Positions 51,734 through 61,364 are shown, numbered from the stretch's first letter. The stretch is DNA of 64,000 bases from PALSA-612 sp963704335 (GCA_963704335.1 OY969889.1:2914001-2978000), one strand, 5' to 3'. A program made the numbers and translations. The notes: generated by a model from the sequence alone, not told the origin.

Positions 51734-53577
51734 CAGACGACCGCCAGGCCGCGTGACTTGCGGCTCGCAGCCGTCTGTCGCCGTTGCGCGGACAGCTCGA
51801 CCTTGCGCAGGCGCACGTTCTGCGGAGTGACCTCGACGCACTCGTCCTCACGGATCAGCTCGAGCGCCTGATCGAGCGAGAGAGCACGGGCCGGTATCAG
51901 CCGCACGAAGTCGTCGGCCGAGGCCGCGCGCATGTTCGTGAGCTTCTTCTCCTTCGTCGCGTTGACGTCGAGGTCATCGGCGCGGGAGTTCTCGCCCACG
52001 ATCATCCCCTCATAGACATCGGCGCCGGGGCCGACCAGCATCGAGCCGCGTTCCTGGAGGTTGATGAGGGCAAAGGCCGTCGCCTTCCCCGCACGGTCGG
52101 CGATGAGGCTGCCCGTCGGTCTCGTTCGGAGCTCGCCGTGCCACGGCTCGAAGCGCTCAAAGACGTGATGCAGGATGCCGGTTCCGCGCGTCTCGGTGAG
52201 AAACTCGGTGCGGAACCCGATCAGGCCGCGAGCGGGGACGATGACATCCATCCGCACCCAGCCGGTGCCGTGGTTGACGAGAGCCTCCGTTTGTCCCTTG
52301 CGCAGCGCAAAGAGCTGCGTGACGACGCCGAGATAGTCCTCCGGCACGTCGACCGACACGCGCTCCATCGGCTCGTGCACCTCACCGTCGACGACGCGGG
52401 TCACGACCTGCGGCTTGCCGACCGTGAGCTCGAAACCCTCGCGTCGCATCTGCTCGATCAGCACCGCGAGCTGCAGCTCGCCGCGACCCTGCACCTCCCA
52501 CACCTCCGGCCGCTCGGTCGCGAGAACGCGTAGCGAGACGTTGCCGACGAGCTCGGCCTGGAGACGGCTCTCGACCTGACGCGCGGTCAGCCTGTCGCCG
52601 TCTCTGCCGGCGAGCGGGGCGGTGTTGATGCCGACTGTCATCGAGAGCGACGGCTCGTCGACCGAGATCACAGGCAGTGGCCGCGGATCGAGCGGGTCTG
52701 CGAGGGTCTCGCCGATCATCACCTCGGGGATGCCCGCGACGGCGATCAGGTCGCCGGGGCCGGCCTCCTCGGCCTCCACGCGATCGAGCGCCTCGCTGAC
52801 GAACAGCTCGGTCACCTTCACGCGCGTGATCGTCCCGTCGGTGCGACACCACGCAATCTCCTGGGCGCGGCGAATCGTCCCCTGTTGCACGCGACAGAGC
52901 GCGAGCCGGCCAACGTAGGGCGATGCGTCCAGGTTGGTGACGAGAGCCTGCAGCGGGTGACCTTCGTCGTAGACCGGTGGCGGAATGTGCTCGAGGACCA
53001 GCTCGAGCAGCGGCGTCAGGTCCGGCCCGAGAGCATCAGGGTCGGGCTCGAGCGAGGCACGACCTGCCCTGGCGTTGCAGTAGACGATCGGAAACTCGAT
53101 CTGGCTTTCGTCCGCGTCGAGGTCGAGGAAGAGCGCGTAGACCTCGTTCACGACGTCGGCAATCCGTGCGTCGGGACGGTCGACCTTGTTGACGACGAGG
53201 ATGACGGGAAGCCGCGCCTCCAGCGCCTTACGGAGCACAAACCGCGTCTGCGGCAGCGGGCCCTCGCTCGCGTCGACGAGCAGCAGAACGCCGTCGACCA
53301 TCGTCAGCCCGCGCTCCACCTCCCCGCCGAAGTCGGCATGGCCCGGCGTGTCGACGATGTTGACCTTGACGGAGCCGTGGCGGACGGCGGTGTTCTTGGC
53401 GAGGATCGTGATCCCCTTCTCGCGTTCGAGCTCGCCGGTGTCGAGGATCCGCTCGGCGACATCCTGGTTCGCGCGGAATGCCCCGGACTGCCAGAGCAGC
53501 GCATCGACGAGGGTCGTCTTGCCGTGATCGACGTGGGCGACGATGGCGACGTTGCGGATGTCGGAGCGCTGCGGCAC
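51733..53577 (-). CDS. typA: GTP-binding protein TypA/BipA
   Basis: This 614-residue ribosome-associated translational GTPase starts RNVAIVAHVDHGKTTLVDAL from GTG 53577. Further G motifs: VNIVDTPGHADFGGEVERGL and VILVVNKVDRPDARI. The BipA C-terminus shows TEFLTETRGTGILHHVFERF, ERGSMLVGPGADVYEGMIVG and REDECVEVTPQNVRLRK. Full length. Upstream (53578-53707) there is about 130 bp without recognised features. Confidence 0.96.
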   Translation of the reverse strand: MPQRSDIRNVAIVAHVDHGKTTLVDALLWQSGAFRANQDVAERILDTGELEREKGITILAKNTAVRHGSVKVNIVDTPGHADFGGEVERGLTMVDGVLLLVDASEGPLPQTRFVLRKALEARLPVILVVNKVDRPDARIADVVNEVYALFLDLDADESQIEFPIVYCNARAGRASLEPDPDALGPDLTPLLELVLEHIPPPVYDEGHPLQALVTNLDASPYVGRLALCRVQQGTIRRAQEIAWCRTDGTITRVKVTELFVSEALDRVEAEEAGPGDLIAVAGIPEVMIGETLADPLDPRPLPVISVDEPSLSMTVGINTAPLAGRDGDRLTARQVESRLQAELVGNVSLRVLATERPEVWEVQGRGELQLAVLIEQMRREGFELTVGKPQVVTRVVDGEVHEPMERVSVDVPEDYLGVVTQLFALRKGQTEALVNHGTGWVRMDVIVPARGLIGFRTEFLTETRGTGILHHVFERFEPWHGELRTRPTGSLIADRAGKATAFALINLQERGSMLVGPGADVYEGMIVGENSRADDLDVNATKEKKLTNMRAASADDFVRLIPARALSLDQALELIREDECVEVTPQNVRLRKVELSAQRRQTAASRKSRGLAVV

Positions 53578-53707
53578 TTGCCGAGGGTACCGGCTGCCCC
53601 GTCGGGCGCAGGATCCCTGCCTAGCCAGCGTTCAGAACTGACCCCTGATCAGACTTCGTCGTCTAGGCTCCGGGCCGTTCTCGCCGCCCTGATCTAGGAT
53701 CGCCCGC

Positions 53708-54157
53708 GTGGACGAGTTCGTCCCGCGCGACTTCGACGTGCCTCGCCGACTCGAGACGCCGCAGTTCGTGCTCGAGCCGCTCGGGCCTGAACACAACGAG
53801 CAGGACTACGACGCCTGGTTGTCGTCGATGGACCACATCGCCGCGACGCCCGGCTGGGGCGACGGCCGCTGGCCGCGAGAGATGACGCCGGACGAGAACC
53901 GGGCGGACCTGCAACGCCATGCCGACGACTTCCGCAACCGAACAGGATTCACATATACGGTGCTCGATCCGGCGAACCGCGACGTGATCGGGTGCGTCTA
54001 CATCTACCCGCTGCCCGACAGCGACGACGACGCCCGTGCGCTCTCCTGGGTACGGGCGAGCCACGCAGAGCTAGACGTCCCCCTATGGCGCGCCGTCGGC
54101 AACTGGCTCTCGTCCGACTGGCCGTTCGGCAGTGTCGAATACGCGCCGCGCGCGTAG
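53708..54157 (+). CDS. GNAT-like N-acetyltransferase
   Basis: The 149-residue product from GTG 53708 has a GNAT-like strand order: LETPQFVLEPLGPEHNEQDY at the start, TGFTYTVLDPANRDVIGCVY (beta4) and ALSWVRASHAELDVPLWRAV in the acceptor/CoA region. The usual Q/RxxGxG/A CoA loop is not obvious, so activity is uncertain. It resembles a family of actinobacterial N-acetyltransferase-domain proteins of about 150-170 residues. Confidence 0.65.
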   Translation: MDEFVPRDFDVPRRLETPQFVLEPLGPEHNEQDYDAWLSSMDHIAATPGWGDGRWPREMTPDENRADLQRHADDFRNRTGFTYTVLDPANRDVIGCVYIYPLPDSDDDARALSWVRASHAELDVPLWRAVGNWLSSDWPFGSVEYAPRA

Positions 54158-54253
54158 GCGCGGCGCAAATCGTCGCCGGCCGCGACCGATGACCGTTCGG
54201 TGGTCTGCGAGTCTCTACGGGCGGACGGATCCGTAACCGACTCTGAGCCAAGC

Positions 54254-54379
54254 ATGAAAATCCGTCTCACGTCCAGCGGCATCACCAACACGACCATCCA
54301 CCACGCGCTGGTCGACCTGCTGGGCAAACCGATCGCCGAGTCCAGCCTGATCGGCCAGGAGACACGCGCGTTCGGCTAG
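54254..54379 (+). pseudogene. N-terminal fragment of a peptidase E-like (S51, class I amidotransferase-fold) protein
   Basis: A 41-codon frame from ATG 54254 reads MKIRLTSSGITNTTIHHALV and then DLLGKPIAESSLI, which closely resembles the first 35 residues of PepE-like proteins (about 200-230 residues, LTSAGI...DLLGKPI). After that it diverges and stops at TAG 54377-54379. The remaining domain with the catalytic Ser/His is absent. It is a relic left by deletion, or a fragment from a recombination event. Confidence 0.65.
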
Positions 54380-54430
54380 GCGAGCGTACTGTCGCTCGAA
54401 AGGCAGTCGGGGATAAAGACAACTCTGTAG

Positions 54431-56062
54431 TTACGCAGCCGCGCCCCGGAGGCGACGTTTCGCGGCGCTACGTCGTGCGCGCCGGGCGTCGGCCAGGATG
54501 GCGCGGGCCGCGTTACTCCCGGGGCCGCCGGTGATTCCGCCCCCGGGATGTGCGCCTGCCCCGCACAGGTAGAGGCCGCGGATCTCGGCCAGCCGGTGGC
54601 GGGCGTGCCCGAGGAGAGGCCGCCAGGCGAAGAACTGGTCGAGGGCGTGCTCGCCGTGCATCGGGTGCCCGCCGCTGAGGCCGTACTCTCGCTCGAGGTC
54701 CGCAGGCGTGACGACGTGCCGAGCGACGATCGTTGCCGCGATACCTGGTGCGTAGGCCTCGAGCGTCCGCACGGCCGTGTCCACCAGGTGATCTTCTGCT
54801 GCCTCGTCCCACTCCGCGTCACGGAGATGCCGCGGCGCGTACTGGAACAGCGCGGTGATGACATGGGTTCCCTTGGGGGCGAGCGCAGGGTCGGAGAGGG
54901 TCGGGATCGTCGCCTCGAGATACGGGTGCCCGGAGGTCCGGCCGTACTTCGAGTCGTTGAATGCCCCATCGAGGTAGTCCAGGCTCGGAGCGACGACGAT
55001 GCGTCCCCGCAGGCGCTCGTCGCCGACGCCAACGAACTCCGGCAGGGCGCTCAGAACGAGCGTCACCTTCCCGACCACGCCGGGCATGCGGATGTTCTCG
55101 GCACGCCAACTCAGGGTCGGACCGATCTCCGCCGGGTCGAGGAGACGCACGAGGGTGTGCTTGGGATCGGCGCTCGAGGCGACGATCCGCGCGTCGATCT
55201 CCTCGCCGCTCGACAGGGCAACGCCTTCGACGGAGCCTCGCTTGGTGCGGATGGCCGACACCTCGGCACCGGGCCGCACTGTCGCGCCGTAGCTTCGCGC
55301 CGCGGCGACGAGCGCCTGGGTCAGTGCGTCCGGCCCGCCCCGTGCGAAGACGGTGCGCCCAGCCGCTCCTCCGCCAGAAGCCGAGTCCCACAGGAAGTTG
55401 AGCGCAGTCCCCGCGGATCGTGGGCCCATGGCGGAGTAGCGAATGCCCCGCGCCCCGAGCACGCCGCGCAACGCTTCGTCGTCGACTGCCTCGCTCACGA
55501 GATCTGCGACGGACATGGGCAGAACTCGCAGCGTCTCTTGACCCTGCCGCTTGCCCAGCTGCCGCATGGCGTTCGCGAGCGTGAGGCCCTTGAAGCCGTC
55601 CGCGGCAGACGGTGACGCGAGATCCGGAGGCTCGGTCGCCTGGAGGCGGCTCAGGAACCGGGCGAGAGAGCGGACCTTGCGGTCGAAGGCGAGAAATGCG
55701 TCGGCGTCACTCGGCCGCGGCGTCCGCAGCTCTGTCGCGGTCCGAGCCGGATCGCGCCACAACGTGATGGGCGGCCCGTTGACCGACGGGGCGAAGGCGA
55801 CCACGTCGGGCTGGACTGCTCGAAGGCCATGTGAAGCGAGCTGGAGATCCCGAACGACGCTCGCACGGAGACCTCCGACGAGGTCGGCGCCAACCGGCGC
55901 TCGCACACCCGGAGCGACCTCTTCAGTCGTCAATGCCCCGCCCGCGCGGCTGCGGCGCTCGAGTACGAGTGTGCGGAGACCCGCTTTCGCCAGGTATCCC
56001 GCCGTCACGAGGCCGTTATGGCCGGCACCTACGATGACCGCGTCGTAACGCTCACGAGCCAC
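54431..56062 (-). CDS. PYROXD2-like FAD-dependent oxidoreductase (phytoene desaturase superfamily)
   Basis: The 543-residue product from GTG 56062 has the FAD motif DAVIVGAGHNGLVTAGYLAK and then VLERRSRAGGALTTEEVAPG. The middle has GRTVFARGGPDALTQALVAA and the end LYLCGAGAHPGGGITGGPGS, all typical of the PYROXD2/CrtI-like family. Substrates of these non-carotenoid members are mostly unknown. No carotenoid genes are nearby. The second, related gene lies 6 bp upstream, so the pair is one transcript. Confidence 0.88.
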   Translation of the reverse strand: MARERYDAVIVGAGHNGLVTAGYLAKAGLRTLVLERRSRAGGALTTEEVAPGVRAPVGADLVGGLRASVVRDLQLASHGLRAVQPDVVAFAPSVNGPPITLWRDPARTATELRTPRPSDADAFLAFDRKVRSLARFLSRLQATEPPDLASPSAADGFKGLTLANAMRQLGKRQGQETLRVLPMSVADLVSEAVDDEALRGVLGARGIRYSAMGPRSAGTALNFLWDSASGGGAAGRTVFARGGPDALTQALVAAARSYGATVRPGAEVSAIRTKRGSVEGVALSSGEEIDARIVASSADPKHTLVRLLDPAEIGPTLSWRAENIRMPGVVGKVTLVLSALPEFVGVGDERLRGRIVVAPSLDYLDGAFNDSKYGRTSGHPYLEATIPTLSDPALAPKGTHVITALFQYAPRHLRDAEWDEAAEDHLVDTAVRTLEAYAPGIAATIVARHVVTPADLEREYGLSGGHPMHGEHALDQFFAWRPLLGHARHRLAEIRGLYLCGAGAHPGGGITGGPGSNAARAILADARRARRSAAKRRLRGAAA

Positions 56063-56068
56063 GAGTTT

Positions 56069-57702
56069 TCAGGCCGCCCGGCGGCTAGGGAGCGAGCGCA
56101 CGACCTGGAGGGCGGCGAGACGGCCAGACGCCCCCATGATTCCCCCTCCGGGGTGCGTGGCCGAGCCGCACATCCAGAGGTTTCGCAGCGGCGTCTGATA
56201 GCGGGCCCAGCCGGCGACGGGCCGGTTGAAGAAGAGCTGCTCGAGGGAGAGCTCACCCTGGAAGATGTTGCCCTCCGACAGCCCGAACCGGTCCTCGATG
56301 TCCTTGGGAGTGAGCACCTGGGCGTGCCGGATCAGACCGCGGATGTTGGGCGCTCGTTCCTCGATGGTGTCGAGGACCGTCTCCCCGAACGCCTCGCGCC
56401 GAGCGTCGTCCCATTCGGCGCCGTCGGCAAGGTGGTAGGGCGCGTACTGCACGAAGCAACTCATGACGTGCTTGCCCGGTGGCGCCATCGACGGATCGAC
56501 CAGGGTCGGAATGACCATGTCGATGAACGGGCGCCTGCTGAAGCGGCCGGCCTTGGCGTCGTCGTAGGCCAGCTCCATGTAGTCGATGCTGGGGCTGAAG
56601 CTGATCGCGCCGCGCAGGTGCTCGCGCTCGTCGGGGAGGCACGTGAACTCGGGAAGGCCATCCAGGGCGAGGTTCACCTTTCCGCTGGAGCCTCGGTACT
56701 TGTAGCGGTCGACGTCCTCGAGGAACGATCGATCGAGGAGACCGGGCTCGACGAGCCGGACGAACGTCTGACGGGGATCCAGGCTCGACAGCGTCACCCG
56801 GCCGATGAACTCCTCCCCCGAGGTCGTGACCGCGCCCGTGACTTCGTCGCCTCGCGTCAGGATTCGCTCGACAGGGGCCTCGGTCCGGATCTCGGCGCCG
56901 AACGACCTCGCTGCGCTCGCGATCGCCTCGCTGACGGCGCCCGTACCTCCACGCGGTATCCCCCACGCCCGCGGTGACGCCGTCGATCTCGCCCATGTAG
57001 TGGTGCAGGAGGACGTAGGCGGTGCCCGGAGAGCGGATTCCCTGGAACGTGCCGATGATCCCCGAGGCGCTGATCGTCGCCTTGAGCGGATCGGTCTCGA
57101 ACCATTGGTCGAGGAAGTCGGCGGCGCTCATCGTCATCAGCTGGATGAAGACGGCCCGCTGCTCGCGGGAAAGGTCGATTGAAGGCGCGTGCGAGACGCG
57201 CGACGGGGAGCCATTCGCGAGGACGGAGTCGGCCGGGATCTGGCGGGGCCATGGACAGGATCGGCTTGATGAATCGCGCCATCTCGACCATCAGGCGGCC
57301 GTACTCGTCGTAGGCCTCCGCGTCGCTCGGAGACCAACGCCGAAGCTCGCGCACCGTGCGACCGTGGTCGTTCACCCGCCACAAGTAGTCGCCCTCGAGC
57401 GGCGTGAACGTCCCGTCGAGCGGCAGGATCTCGAGGCCGTGCTTCGGCAGCTCGAGCTCTCGGACGATCTCAGGGCGCAGCAGCGAGACCACGTACGACG
57501 CCACGCTGAACCGAAAGCCGGGGAAGACCTCCTCGGTGACCGCGGCCCCGCCGAGTACGTGGCGCCGTTCGAGCACGACGACCTCGAGGCCGGCCCGCGC
57601 CAGATAGGCGGCAGCGACCAGGCCATTGTGCCCGCCGCCGATCACCACGGCGTCGTAGACACGGCGGCCGGCCAAAGCAACCCGATTATATTTGCCGGCC
57701 AT
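56069..57702 (-). pseudogene. Second PYROXD2-like FAD-dependent oxidoreductase with two apparent frameshifts
   Basis: The N-terminal part shows YDAVVIGGGHNGLVAAAYLA and VLERRHVLGGAAVTEEVFPG. Near 57165-57180 the frame passes to REQRAVFIQLMTMSAADFLD and GVIGTF-like GIIGTFQGIRSPGTAYVLLH. Near 56967, at a GGGGG run, it passes to WGIPRGGTGAVSEAIASAAR and continues to MSCFVQYAPYHLADGAEWDD and MCGSATHPGGGIMGASGRLA. Restored length is about 545 residues, matching its neighbour. The shift near a G5 run favours a base-calling error there. The ATG at 57702 overlaps the divergent gene's ATG, so the real start may be a TTG near 57675. Confidence 0.8.
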
Positions 57703-58846
57703 GCCCGAACCGTTCGACATGTCGTTGGTGCAGCGCGGGGCAAGGCTGCGGCGCAGTCCGTTCTTCGAAGCGACGCAGAGCCACGCGCCGAAGGGCTTCA
57801 CCGTCTACAACCACACGCTGTTCCCGATCAACTTCGACGACTTCGAGGCCGAGTACTGGCACCTGCTGAACCACGTGACCCTCTGGGACGTCGCCGTGGA
57901 GCGCAACGTGGAGGTGACCGGGCCGGACGGCTTCCGCTTCGCGCAGCTTCTCACCTGCCGCGACCTGAGCACATGTGCGGTCGGCCAGGGGAAGTACGTG
58001 CTGATCACGGCGCCGGACGGCGGCATCCTGAACGACCCGGTGATGCTGCGCCTGGACGAGAACACGTTCTGGTTCGCACTCGCCGACAGCGACGTGCTGC
58101 CGTACGCAAAGGGCTTGGCTGCGTACGCGGGGATGGATGTCGAGCTTTCGGAGGCCGAGGCGTATCCGCTACAGATCCAGGGGCCGAAGTCCAGGGATGT
58201 CGTGCGCGACCTGTTCGGCGAGGATGTCCTCGACCTCCGCTATTACCACTTCCGCCGTCTCGACCTGGACGGCATCCCACTCATCCTCACGCGTACGGGC
58301 TGGACCTCGGAGGTCGGGTACGAGATCTATCTCCTCGACGCGGCGCGTGGAACGGATCTATGGGAGCGGATCATGGAGGCGGGAGCCCCCCACGAGATCC
58401 GCCCGACCGGGCCGGTGGACATCCGCCGGATCGAGGGAGGCATCTTCAACTGGGGTGCCGACATGACGCATGAGAACAACCCGTTCGAGCTGGGGCTGGA
58501 CCGGCTCGTCGACCTCGACAGCGACGCTGATTTCGTCGCCCGGGAGGCGCTCGCGAGGATCCGCGACGAGGGCGTGAAGCAGAGGATCGTCGGCCTCCGG
58601 ATCGATGGCGACCGGCTGGAGATGAATGCGACGACGTGGCCGGTCTCGGCAAACGGCGTGACTGGACGGGTTACCTCTGCCGTCCACTCGCCCCGCCTGG
58701 AACAGAACATCGGCTACGCGTGGCTGCCAGTCGAGCACACGCAACTCGGGACGCAAGTCAGGGTGGAGACACCCGACGGTGAAAGAAACGCGACGATCGT
58801 GCCGCTTCCGTTCGTCGACCCCGAGAAGCAGATCCCGAAGTCGTAG
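57701..58846 (+). CDS. GcvT-family (aminomethyltransferase-like) folate-binding protein 1
   Basis: The product is 381 residues from ATG 57701 (or 375 from ATG 57719). GcvT-fold segments: ERNVEVTGPDGFRFAQLLTC, GQGKYVLITAPDGGILNDPV, YPLQIQGPKSRDVVRDLFGE, LILTRTGWTSEVGYEIYLLD and the C-terminal barrel. GcvT-like proteins transfer one-carbon units to tetrahydrofolate; members act on glycine, dimethylglycine, sarcosine or DMSP. In the segment matching GG(V/I)xDD the pair is ND here, a departure from T-protein. It is followed directly by a paralogue and divergent from FAD oxidoreductases, suggesting a demethylation pathway. Confidence 0.87.
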   Translation: MPEPFDMSLVQRGARLRRSPFFEATQSHAPKGFTVYNHTLFPINFDDFEAEYWHLLNHVTLWDVAVERNVEVTGPDGFRFAQLLTCRDLSTCAVGQGKYVLITAPDGGILNDPVMLRLDENTFWFALADSDVLPYAKGLAAYAGMDVELSEAEAYPLQIQGPKSRDVVRDLFGEDVLDLRYYHFRRLDLDGIPLILTRTGWTSEVGYEIYLLDAARGTDLWERIMEAGAPHEIRPTGPVDIRRIEGGIFNWGADMTHENNPFELGLDRLVDLDSDADFVAREALARIRDEGVKQRIVGLRIDGDRLEMNATTWPVSANGVTGRVTSAVHSPRLEQNIGYAWLPVEHTQLGTQVRVETPDGERNATIVPLPFVDPEKQIPKS

Positions 58847-60060
58847 TGTCCGTCGGAACCGCGTTTCATCCACGCACCGCGCCGCTCAACCGCAAGCTGC
58901 AGTGGCGGGAGTGGTCGGGGTATCTCGCCGCCAGCGCGTACCACGACTCGCACGAGATCGAGTACAACGCCATCCGCGAGGCGGCCGCGCTGATCGACGT
59001 CTCTCCCCTCTACAAGTATCTCGTCTCCGGCCCGGACTCGACGAGGCTCGTCGACCGCGTGATCACGCGAGACGCGAGCAAGCTCGCGGTCGGTCGCGTC
59101 TATTACACGTCCTGGTGCAACGAGCAGGGCCGCGTCGTCGACGACGGGACCGTTGCCCGCCTGGACGAGCGCACGTACCGCTGGACGGCGGCCGATCCGT
59201 CCGTGCGCTGGCTGCGGATGAACGCCTCCGGCCTGGACGTCGAGATCGAGGACGTCAGCGAGCGGATCTCGGCCGTTGCGATCCAAGGGCCGCTGAGCCG
59301 AGACGTGCTGGAGGCGGCGACCGAGACGTCGTGGGGCGACCTCGCGTACTTCGGTCGGCGTGCCTCTCGCGTCGGCGGTACTCCCGTCGACGTCTCCCGG
59401 ACTGGCTACACCGGCGACCTCGGGTACGAGGTGTGGGTCGAGAGCTCCGACGCGGTCGAGCTTTGGGACGCCCTCGTGCGAGCCGGAAGCCCCTATGGGA
59501 TACGGCCCGCCGGGATGCTCGCCCTCGACGTCGCCCGGATCGAGGCGGGGCTGATCCTCGTCGAGGCCGACTTCGACTCCGTCCGACGAGCGCTGATCCC
59601 CGACCAGTCGTTCTCCCCGTTCGAGCTCGGCATTCTCGGCCGTTTCGTCGACTTCGAGAAGCAGGCCCAGTTCGTCGGCCGTCGTGCGCTCGAACGAGAA
59701 CACAAGAGAGGCGGGCCTCCGCGGAGACTTGTCGGCCTCGAGCTCGAATGGGACTCGCTCGAGGAGCTCTACCGGGCGAAGGGACTGATGCCGACGCTCG
59801 ACCCGGCGGCGTCGCGCGAACACCTCCCGCTGTATGCGCGGGGTCGGCAGGTCGGCAAGGCCACGAGCACGACCTGGAGCCCGATCCTGAAGAAGGTGGT
59901 GGCACTGGCGTCCGTCCGCGCCGACCACAGCGATCTCGGCACCCGCATCGACTTCGAGTGGACGGTCGAGGGGCGGCGCCACCGGACGCCCGCGAGGGTG
60001 GTGGAGCTGCCGTTCTTCGACCCGAGCCGCAAGACCTCGACGGTGGCCGCGCTCAACTAG
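58846..60060 (+). CDS. GcvT-family (aminomethyltransferase-like) folate-binding protein 2
   Basis: The 404-residue product from GTG 58846 shares one base with the previous stop. Segments: EYNAIREAAALIDVSPLYKY, YYTSWCNEQGRVVDDGTVAR (DD kept), ISAVAIQGPLSRDVLEAATE, DVSRTGYTGDLGYEVWVESS and the end domain LGILGRFVDFEKQAQFVGRR. It differs strongly from its neighbour, so this is an old pair rather than a recent duplication. The two may form a heteromer or act in sequence on a methylated amine. The substrate is not known. Confidence 0.87.
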   Translation: MSVGTAFHPRTAPLNRKLQWREWSGYLAASAYHDSHEIEYNAIREAAALIDVSPLYKYLVSGPDSTRLVDRVITRDASKLAVGRVYYTSWCNEQGRVVDDGTVARLDERTYRWTAADPSVRWLRMNASGLDVEIEDVSERISAVAIQGPLSRDVLEAATETSWGDLAYFGRRASRVGGTPVDVSRTGYTGDLGYEVWVESSDAVELWDALVRAGSPYGIRPAGMLALDVARIEAGLILVEADFDSVRRALIPDQSFSPFELGILGRFVDFEKQAQFVGRRALEREHKRGGPPRRLVGLELEWDSLEELYRAKGLMPTLDPAASREHLPLYARGRQVGKATSTTWSPILKKVVALASVRADHSDLGTRIDFEWTVEGRRHRTPARVVELPFFDPSRKTSTVAALN

Positions 60061-60497
60061 CCGAGCGCAAGCCGCATGACGATCTCCTCACCCTCGACCT
60101 CGCCGGTCTCAGCAAAGCCGAAGCGTTCGTAGAAGCCCTGCGGCGAGTGTTCGCCAGGGTGGAAGCTGAGCTTCATCTCACCGGCACCATCCGCACGAGC
60201 CTCTTCGACGAGCAGTTCCAGCGCGCGGCGGCCGTACCCCTGGCCCTGGTGGCGGGCATCGATCATGAAGCGCCAGACCCAGAAGACCTCCGGGGCATCG
60301 CGGTACGCCATGACAAAGCCCACGGGATCATCATCGGCGTAGACGGCGCGAAACCAGGCGTGTGGCTCGAAGTGGGCCTCGGCGATAGAGCGGGCGTTCG
60401 GCGCGACGTACGGCTCCTGGTCGGGCCCGACTGCAAGATCGAGAACCGCTCTGAGTGAGTCCTGTGTGATCTCACGGAGCTCCACCGTCGCGGCCAT
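60057..60497 (-). CDS. GNAT N-acetyltransferase (diamine/spermidine acetyltransferase-like)
   Basis: The 146-residue product from ATG 60497 (MAATVELREIT) has the acetyl-CoA loop MIDARHQGQGYGRRALELLV (QGQGYG) and the C-terminal SPQGFYERFGFAETGEVEGE. AWFRAVYADDDPVGFVMAYR and the WRFMIDARHQ pattern match BltD/spermine-acetyltransferase-like GNATs. The frame is open further upstream to 60860 but has no family similarity there. Its 3' end overlaps the GcvT stop (CTAG shared). Confidence 0.85.
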   Translation of the reverse strand: MAATVELREITQDSLRAVLDLAVGPDQEPYVAPNARSIAEAHFEPHAWFRAVYADDDPVGFVMAYRDAPEVFWVWRFMIDARHQGQGYGRRALELLVEEARADGAGEMKLSFHPGEHSPQGFYERFGFAETGEVEGEEIVMRLALG

Positions 60498-60545
60498 GGC
60501 CTGCATATCACCACACCTCGCTGGCGCTACTACTACAGGTCGCAT

Positions 60546-61149
60546 ATGAGCATGCTCATTCTTCGTGGTGGTGTCGAGATCGAGGATCCACTCGAGCTCG
60601 CACTCGGGTTCCTCGAGAAGTATCCGAGCTACGACACGCATGACCGCTCGAGGCCGGCATCGTTCGCCGAGAGCGACCTGAAGCAAGCGAACCGAGGCGG
60701 TGCCCGCATCTCGGCCGTCGAGGCCGGCAGCGATTCTTGCGCGCAGGGTCGCGATCGAACGTGCCTTGCGCGAAATCGACTCCGATGCGTCGTTGGCGGG
60801 CGCAGCGAGCTCGATCCCGTGGATCCCGCTGACGCAACTCTTCGACTGCTTTGCCGACATCCGCGGAGTCGGCTTTTCGAAGATGACAAAGACGCTGCAC
60901 CCGAAGCGCCCGGCGCTGATCCCGATGCTCGACAGCGTCGTCCAGGCATACCTCGCAGGGGACGATCCGGGACCACGCTCGGCGTCCTTCCGAGAGCGCG
61001 CGACCGCGCTCGTCCGCGGCTACAAAGGCGAGCTCGATCGCAATCGCACCGCCCTGTCGGAGATCCGGCGACAACTCGCGCGCCGAGGGCATCCCCTCAC
61101 CGAGGTGCGAATCCTCGACATGGTGATCTGGTGCGAGTCAGCGAAGTGA
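60546..61149 (+). pseudogene. DUF6308-like gene with an apparent frameshift near 60712
   Basis: The first frame from ATG 60546 reads MSMLILRGGVEIEDPLELAL and ASFAESDLKQANRGGARIS. The second frame continues SRPAAILARRVAIERALREI, FADIRGVGFSKMTKTLHPKR, PALIPMLDSVVQAYL and VRILDMVIWCESAK to the TGA at 61149. Together they give about 200 residues matching my recollection of the DUF6308 pattern (Dl..AN, SK.L..KRP.L.P..D, LR.lD...W). It is not similar to any enzyme I can name. Both strands of this segment are otherwise empty. Confidence 0.5.
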
Positions 61150-61220
61150 CGCCGCCGCGACCGACATGGCGGGCGCGGCAAACGACGGCTCTCGGAGACC
61201 ACGTCTAAGAAGGGGGCCCA

Positions 61221-61243
61221 CGGGGGAAACATGGTTTCCCCCG
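61221..61243 (-). terminator. Hairpin downstream of the initiator tRNA
   Basis: A perfect stem CGGGGGAAAC / GTTTCCCCCG has a 3-base loop, 8 bp after the tRNA 3' end on the minus strand. The following bases are C-rich with only a short TTCTT, so termination strength is uncertain. Confidence 0.55.
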
Positions 61244-61250
61244 TCCCTAG

Positions 61251-61324
61251 TAGCGGGGGCAGGATTTGAACCTGCGACCTCCGGGTTATGAGCCCGGCGA
61301 GCTACCTGACTGCTCCACCCCGCG
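61251..61324 (-). tRNA. Initiator tRNA-fMet (CAU)
   Basis: The 74-nt cloverleaf on the minus strand has acceptor CGCGGGG, D arm GAGC...GCTC, anticodon arm CCGGG-CTCATAA-CCCGG with anticodon CAT, and T arm GCAGG-TTCAAAT-CCTGC. Initiator features: three consecutive G:C pairs in the anticodon stem (GGG/CCC) and an unpaired first position (C1 opposite U72). No CCA is encoded. A hairpin follows. Confidence 0.95.
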
Positions 61325-61364
61325 TCGCGGGCCGCAGTATAGCGCCGCTGGATAGAGTCAGCGC

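Noticed and set aside
61201..61330. A tRNA-end attachment site for an integrated element
   Set aside because: Only one tRNA end is present, with a terminator-like hairpin next to it; no integrase and no duplicated tRNA 3' end were seen nearby.
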